NCBI GenBank assembly: GCA_023413605.1
Contig: JAEZPL010000740.1
Location: forward strand, 1-7,615
Length of the DNA: 7,615 bases
Origin: Pseudomonadota bacterium
Lineage (GTDB): Bacteria > Pseudomonadota > Alphaproteobacteria > Azospirillales > Azospirillaceae
Direction: 5' to 3'
Below the pieces are notes generated by a model, which saw only the letters and a list, made by a program, of their open reading frames with translations, was not told the origin of the DNA and searched no databases. The translations under genes were made by a program, and so were the position numbers. Positions 5,518-7,615 of this stretch are shown piece after piece (position 1 is the first letter of the stretch; the number at the start of each line of letters is the position of its first letter).

Positions 5518-6813
5518 TCAGGCCGCCGCGTTGTTCAGCGCCTGGTCGAGATCGGCGATGATGTCCTCGACGCTTTCCAGGCCGATGGACAGGCGGATGA
5601 CGTCCGGGCCGGCACCGGCCTGGGCCTGGCCTTCCGGGGTCAACTGGCGGTGGGTGGTGGAGGACGGGTGGATGATCAGCGAACGGCTGTCGCCGATGTT
5701 GGCCAGATGGCTGAACAGCTGGACATTCTCCACGACCTTCACGCCCGTGTCATAGCCGCCCTTCACGCCGAAGGTCAGCACCGCACCGGCGCCCTTCGGC
5801 AGGTACTTCTTGGCGAGCGCGTGGTACTTCGACGATTCCAGGCCGGCGTAGCTGACCCAGCCCACGGCCGGGTGGCTTTCCAGGAACTGCGCGACCTTCA
5901 GGGCGGTGTCGCTGTGGCGCTGCATGCGCAGCGGCAGCGTCTCGATCCCGTTCAGGGTCAAGAAGGCGTTCAGCGGCGCCTGGCTCGGGCCCAGGTCGCG
6001 CAGGCCCACGGCGTGGCCGTGGATGGTGAAGGCCAGATGGCCGAAGGTTTCGTGGAACTTCAGGCCGTGATAGCCGGCGTCTGGCTCCGACAGGGCCGGG
6101 TACTTGCCGGACTTGGTCCAGTCGAACTTGCCGCTGTCGATGACCACGCCGCCGACCGAGGTGCCGTTGCCCGACAGGAACTTCGTCGTGGAGTGCACGA
6201 CCAGGGTGGCGCCCCACTGGATCGGGTTGATCAGGTACGGCGTCGCCAGCGTGTTGTCCACGATCAGCGGGATTCCGGCCTCGTCGGCGATCTTGGCGAT
6301 GGCCTCAAGGTCGGTGACCACGCCGCCGGGGTTGGCGAGGCTTTCCACGAAGATCGCCTTGGTCTTCCCGGTGATGGCGGCGCGGACGTTCTCCGGCTCG
6401 TCGGTGTCCACGAAGACCGGCTTCCAGCCGAAGGCGCGCGGGAAGCTGGTGCCGAACTGGTTCAGCGTGCCGCCGTAGAGCTTGCGGGACGAGATGAACT
6501 CGTCACCCGGCTCCAGCAGCGGGAACAGGGCGAGCAACTGCGCAGCGTGGCCGGAGGAAGTGGCCGTGGCGCCCGCACCGCCTTCCAGGTTGGCGAGCCG
6601 CTCCTCCAGAACCGCGACCGTCGGGTTGGTCAGGCGCGAATAAATGAAGCCGACCTTCTGCAGGTTGAACAGCGAGGCCGCGTCGTCCACGTCGTCGAAG
6701 ACGAAGCTGGTGGTCTGGTAGATCGGCGTCTGGCGTGCGCCGGTGGCCGGGTCGGGGGCGGCGCCCGCGTGGATCGCGCGGGTTTCGAAACCGAAGGTCT
6801 TCTGCTCGCTCAT
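5518..6813 (-). CDS. metY: O-acetylhomoserine sulfhydrylase (O-acetylhomoserine aminocarboxypropyltransferase)
   Basis: Cytoplasmic PLP enzyme of the Cys/Met-metabolism family (cystathionine gamma-synthase fold). It makes L-homocysteine and acetate from O-acetyl-L-homoserine and sulfide, giving direct sulfhydrylation in methionine synthesis. The length of 431 residues matches the MetY branch, which is longer than the roughly 380-400 residues of MetB/MetC. Visible features are TRAIHAG (11-17), QTPIYQTTSF (28-37), the phosphate-binding YSRLTNPT (59-66), SSGHAAQ (86-92), ESLANPGG (157-164), PLP-ring Asp in VDNT (D186), the Schiff-base lysine in HSTTKFLSGNGT (K211), and the C-terminal SLIIHPSSTTHRQL plus IRLSIGLES. 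It is complete and nothing looks degraded. The ATG is preceded by AAGGGAAA and lies 16 bases after the stop of the CoA-binding gene, so it is the promoter-distal gene of the operon. Related O-succinylhomoserine enzymes (MetZ) are the main alternative. Confidence 0.93.
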   Translation of the reverse strand: MSEQKTFGFETRAIHAGAAPDPATGARQTPIYQTTSFVFDDVDDAASLFNLQKVGFIYSRLTNPTVAVLEERLANLEGGAGATATSSGHAAQLLALFPLLEPGDEFISSRKLYGGTLNQFGTSFPRAFGWKPVFVDTDEPENVRAAITGKTKAIFVESLANPGGVVTDLEAIAKIADEAGIPLIVDNTLATPYLINPIQWGATLVVHSTTKFLSGNGTSVGGVVIDSGKFDWTKSGKYPALSEPDAGYHGLKFHETFGHLAFTIHGHAVGLRDLGPSQAPLNAFLTLNGIETLPLRMQRHSDTALKVAQFLESHPAVGWVSYAGLESSKYHALAKKYLPKGAGAVLTFGVKGGYDTGVKVVENVQLFSHLANIGDSRSLIIHPSSTTHRQLTPEGQAQAGAGPDVIRLSIGLESVEDIIADLDQALNNAAA

Positions 6814-6820
6814 GGTCGGA

Positions 6821-6828
6821 TTTCCCTT
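6821..6828 (-). promoter_or_regulatory. Ribosome binding site of metY
   Basis: AAGGGAAA on the minus strand, 7 bases before the ATG at 6811-6813 and immediately after the TAA of the upstream gene. Translation of the two genes is therefore closely linked. Confidence 0.6.
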
Positions 6829-6829
6829 A

Positions 6830-7366
6830 TTACATCAGTTTCTTGAAGCTTTTGGCGGGTGCGGTCTTCTTGGACGTCAGGATGTTGGAGTTGACTCCGA
6901 TGCGCCCGATCTCGTGGAACAGGCGCTGCACTTCGATCTTCGGGCAGCGGTTCATCACGACCGTCAGCCCGGCGGCCTCGGCCTTCGCCGCGGCCTCGTC
7001 GTTGCGCACGCCCAGCTGCATCCACACCACCTTGGCGCCGGCCGCGATGGCCTCGTCCGTCACGCCGGCCGCGGCCTTGGCGTTGCGGAAAACGTCCACC
7101 ATGTCCGGCGGCTCCGGCAGGTCCTTCAGGCTGGCGTAGACCGTTTCGCCCAGGATGGTCTGTCCGGCCAGCTTCGGGTTGACCGGGATGACGCGATAGC
7201 CCTTCTCCCGCAGGTATTTCTGCACGAAGAAGCTGGCCTTGACCGGATCGTTGCTGGCGCCGACGACGGCGATGGACTTCACCCGTTCCAGCACGCTCTT
7301 GATGAGATCGTCGCTATAGTCGTCGTGATGCTTCAGGATCACGCCGTCCTTCAAATCCATGCTCAT
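6830..7366 (-). CDS. CoA-binding domain protein (YccU-like)
   Basis: Single-domain Rossmann-fold protein of 178 residues matching the CoA_binding_2/YccU family, which is related to the CoA-binding domain of succinyl-CoA synthetase alpha. No catalytic activity is established for the family. Features: the nucleotide-binding turn AVVGASNDPVKAS (33-45), VIPVNPKLAGQTILGETVYASLKDLP within 59-84, DVFRNA (91-96), VVWMQLGVRNDEAA (113-126) and VMNRCPKIE (137-145), which are all hallmarks of this family. The chosen ATG at 7364-7366 overlaps the TGA of the upstream enoyl-CoA hydratase gene (ATGA), a typical coupled start. A GTG at 7376-7378 would add four residues and an ATG at 7358-7360 would remove two. 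The Shine-Dalgarno is weak for all of them. The basic tail TSKKTAPAKSFKKLM follows the domain. It lies between an acyl-CoA enzyme and metY, so a link with acyl-CoA or acetyl-homoserine supply is possible but unproven. Confidence 0.88.
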   Translation of the reverse strand: MSMDLKDGVILKHHDDYSDDLIKSVLERVKSIAVVGASNDPVKASFFVQKYLREKGYRVIPVNPKLAGQTILGETVYASLKDLPEPPDMVDVFRNAKAAAGVTDEAIAAGAKVVWMQLGVRNDEAAAKAEAAGLTVVMNRCPKIEVQRLFHEIGRIGVNSNILTSKKTAPAKSFKKLM

Positions 7367-7615
7367 TGTCCGCACCACACCGGCGTGCGCTTCTGAAGGA
7401 AGGCGTCGATGCCCTCCTCGGCGTCGCGGGCCATCATGTTTTCGGTCATCACCTGGGCGGCGTAGGCGTAGGCCTGCTCCACATCCAGGTCGATCTGGCG
7501 ATAGAAGGCTTCCTTGCCGACGGCCAGCGTCAGCGGCGACTTCGACGCGATCTTCGCAGCGGCGGCCTGGACCGTGGAGTCGAGCTGGTCGTCGGGCACG
7601 GCGCGGTTGACGAGT
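7363..7615 (-). CDS. Enoyl-CoA hydratase/isomerase family protein, C-terminal part only
   Basis: Crotonase-superfamily protein acting on acyl-CoA thioesters, probably a hydratase in fatty-acid or amino-acid degradation. Only the last 83 or so residues are in the window and the frame stays open to the right edge. Family features seen are LVNRAVPDDQL at the start, corresponding to the (G)LVNxVVP motif before the C-terminal helices, AAKIASKSPLTLAVGKEAF in the next helices, and the C-terminal EGIDAFLQKRTPVW. The catalytic glutamates and oxyanion-hole glycine would be upstream of the visible part, so activity and exact substrate cannot be judged. A GTG in PDDQL's leading codon is internal and not a start. 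It is the first visible gene of the minus-strand operon, and its TGA overlaps the ATG of the CoA-binding gene. Confidence 0.88.
   Translation of the reverse strand, partial: LVNRAVPDDQLDSTVQAAAAKIASKSPLTLAVGKEAFYRQIDLDVEQAYAYAAQVMTENMMARDAEEGIDAFLQKRTPVWCGQ

Noticed and set aside
5289..5520. Inverted TGATCCGG (5289-5296) / CCGGATCA (5513-5520) as possible ends of a small mobile element
   Set aside because: The match is only 8 bp, the right arm overlaps the metY stop codon, there is no flanking target duplication, and the interior has no transposase or element-like symmetry. Chance is sufficient.
5276..5755. Plus-strand 159-codon frame starting in the intergenic region
   Set aside because: It is Pro/Arg-rich low complexity without a ribosome binding site, and it runs antisense into the metY 3' end.
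5449..6846. A 465-codon open frame on the plus strand covering metY
   Set aside because: It is antisense to a clearly real PLP enzyme. Its translation is Val/Gly/Asp/Arg-rich with no domain, as expected for the complement of a GC-rich gene with strong third-position bias.

Overview
This GC-rich window has tightly packed genes with weak SD-type starts. It looks like the chromosome or a chromid of an alphaproteobacterium, most likely Azospirillum or a relative in the Rhodospirillales. That assignment is inferred from base composition, protein flavour and the gene neighbourhood. No rRNA or other marker gene is present to confirm it. No tRNA or rRNA gene, CRISPR array, transposase, phage gene or integration scar was found.

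Layout. (1) Bases 1-3065, plus strand: the 3' part of a large membrane-bound hybrid sensor histidine kinase, open at the left edge. Its order is Cache sensor, membrane segment, HAMP, three PAS domains, HisKA, HATPase and REC. (2) Bases 3061-3102: three imperfect tandem 14-bp units that contain the stop codons of the kinase and of the convergent next gene. (3) Bases 3100-3399, minus strand: a 99-residue protein of unknown function. (4) Bases 3400-3550: a divergent control region with a perfect 8-9-8 dyad. (5) Bases 3551-3865, plus strand: cutA. (6) Bases 3981-5201, plus strand: a 12-helix MFS transporter resembling fosmidomycin-resistance-type carriers. (7) Bases 5202-5517: a convergent intergenic region with a perfect 16-bp hairpin and, further on, a long-range inverted repeat that encloses smaller palindromes. 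(8) Bases 5518-7615, minus strand: a compact operon read from right to left. It encodes an enoyl-CoA hydratase family protein (cut by the right edge), a small CoA-binding protein joined to it by an ATGA overlap, and O-acetylhomoserine sulfhydrylase (metY) 16 bases further on.

How the genes fit together. The kinase is a stand-alone sensory protein. Its output partner is not in the window, because the C-terminal receiver would need an HPt protein or another acceptor. CutA and the MFS carrier lie in the same direction 115 bases apart and may or may not share a transcript. The minus-strand trio is almost certainly co-transcribed. It joins an acyl-CoA enzyme and a CoA-binding protein to the sulfide-incorporating step of methionine synthesis.

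The window is mostly ordinary core or near-core metabolism and signalling. I see no convincing new multi-gene system. The items most worth a second look are the non-coding structures (the dyad upstream of cutA, the three-frame-stop repeat and the structured region after metY) and the small unknown gene.
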